Below are positions 6,197 through 6,382 of a stretch of 6,382 nt of DNA, piece by piece. The position numbers were made by a program, and so were the translations under genes. Every line of letters starts with the position of its first letter. The first letter of the stretch is position 1. This DNA is from Tannerella sp. (GTDB taxonomy: Bacteria > Bacteroidota > Bacteroidia > Bacteroidales > Tannerellaceae). The notes beneath the pieces were generated by a model, which saw nothing but the letters and a program-made list of their open reading frames with translations, was not told where the DNA came from and did no database searches. The stretch covers positions 1 to 6,382 of the forward strand of contig JAITDQ010000277.1 in NCBI GenBank assembly GCA_031282485.1. The letters are read 5' to 3'.

Positions 6197-6382
6197 TTAA
6201 ATCACATACTCATACACGCCTGACGAAAGCGTGTGTTCCTGTTTCGTGACGGGCAGTATCAGACGAGCCGCCGTATTGCCGGGTATGACGACTTTCAGCC
6301 GTATTTTGTCGCCTTCGCGTTTCCACGACGACTGTATTTTCCCGTAAATGGACTGTATCTCTACGTTTAATTCGTTCATGTC
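6197..6382 (-). CDS. C-terminal end of a probable alpha-L-rhamnosidase (GH78-type), partial
   Basis: Only the last 61 codons are in the window; the frame is open at the right edge, and the Met at 6379 is internal, not a start. The segment SIYGKIQSSWKREGDKI followed by VVIPGNTAARLILP matches the beta-sandwich that ends bacterial alpha-L-rhamnosidases, where a [S/P]-YG-x-I-x-S-x-W element and an IPxNTxAxVxLP strand are typical. The protein ends with SSGVYEYVI and a TAA at 6199-6197. Such enzymes remove terminal alpha-L-rhamnose from plant, algal or bacterial glycans and are normally exported. The catalytic domain is not visible, so activity is inferred from the accessory domain only. The gene converges with the sulfatase with 29 bp between the stop codons, and no clear terminator separates them. 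Confidence 0.72.
   Translation of the reverse strand, partial: DMNELNVEIQSIYGKIQSSWKREGDKIRLKVVIPGNTAARLILPVTKQEHTLSSGVYEYVI

Overview
The window looks like chromosomal DNA from the Bacteroidota, most likely the order Bacteroidales. Three things point there. The helicase and PNPase proteins resemble Bacteroides/Parabacteroides/Tannerella-type proteins. The two promoters I can place fit the Bacteroidota -33 TTTG / -7 TAnnTTTG pattern. Starts are preceded by A-rich stretches rather than strong Shine-Dalgarno sites. A sulfatase next to the end of a probable alpha-L-rhamnosidase also fits a glycan-degrading Bacteroidales. I cannot fix the genus; a Tannerellaceae member is a guess.

Layout: (1) 1-1517, minus strand: a DEAD-box RNA helicase whose C-terminal DbpA-like RNA-binding domain runs off the left edge. 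(2) 1518-1801: a divergent intergenic region with a promoter facing each way and two inverted repeats between or overlapping them. (3) 1802-4009, plus strand: complete polynucleotide phosphorylase (pnp) with an unusual Gly/Arg/His-rich tail. (4) 4010-4730: a 721-bp non-coding stretch holding a GC-rich, potentially structured element (about 4022-4154), a strong stem-loop terminator (4222-4262), a tandem array of 42-bp units that each contain a small dyad (4373-4624), and the short sulfatase leader. (5) 4731-6167, plus strand: an S1-type sulfatase with a serine at the formylglycine position. (6) 6197-6382, minus strand: the last 61 residues of a probable alpha-L-rhamnosidase, convergent with the sulfatase.

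The left half is an RNA-turnover locus: a helicase that unwinds structured RNA sits divergently from the 3'-5' phosphorolytic exonuclease that would degrade it. The right half is a carbohydrate locus: a probably exported sulfatase and a rhamnosidase-type glycosidase that could act on sulfated or rhamnose-containing glycans. The 4010-4730 stretch separates these two blocks and is the least explained part of the window. I see no convincing new defence or mobile system. The most interesting unexplained signals are the 42-bp hairpin repeats, the structured element behind pnp, and the inverted repeats between the helicase and pnp promoters.
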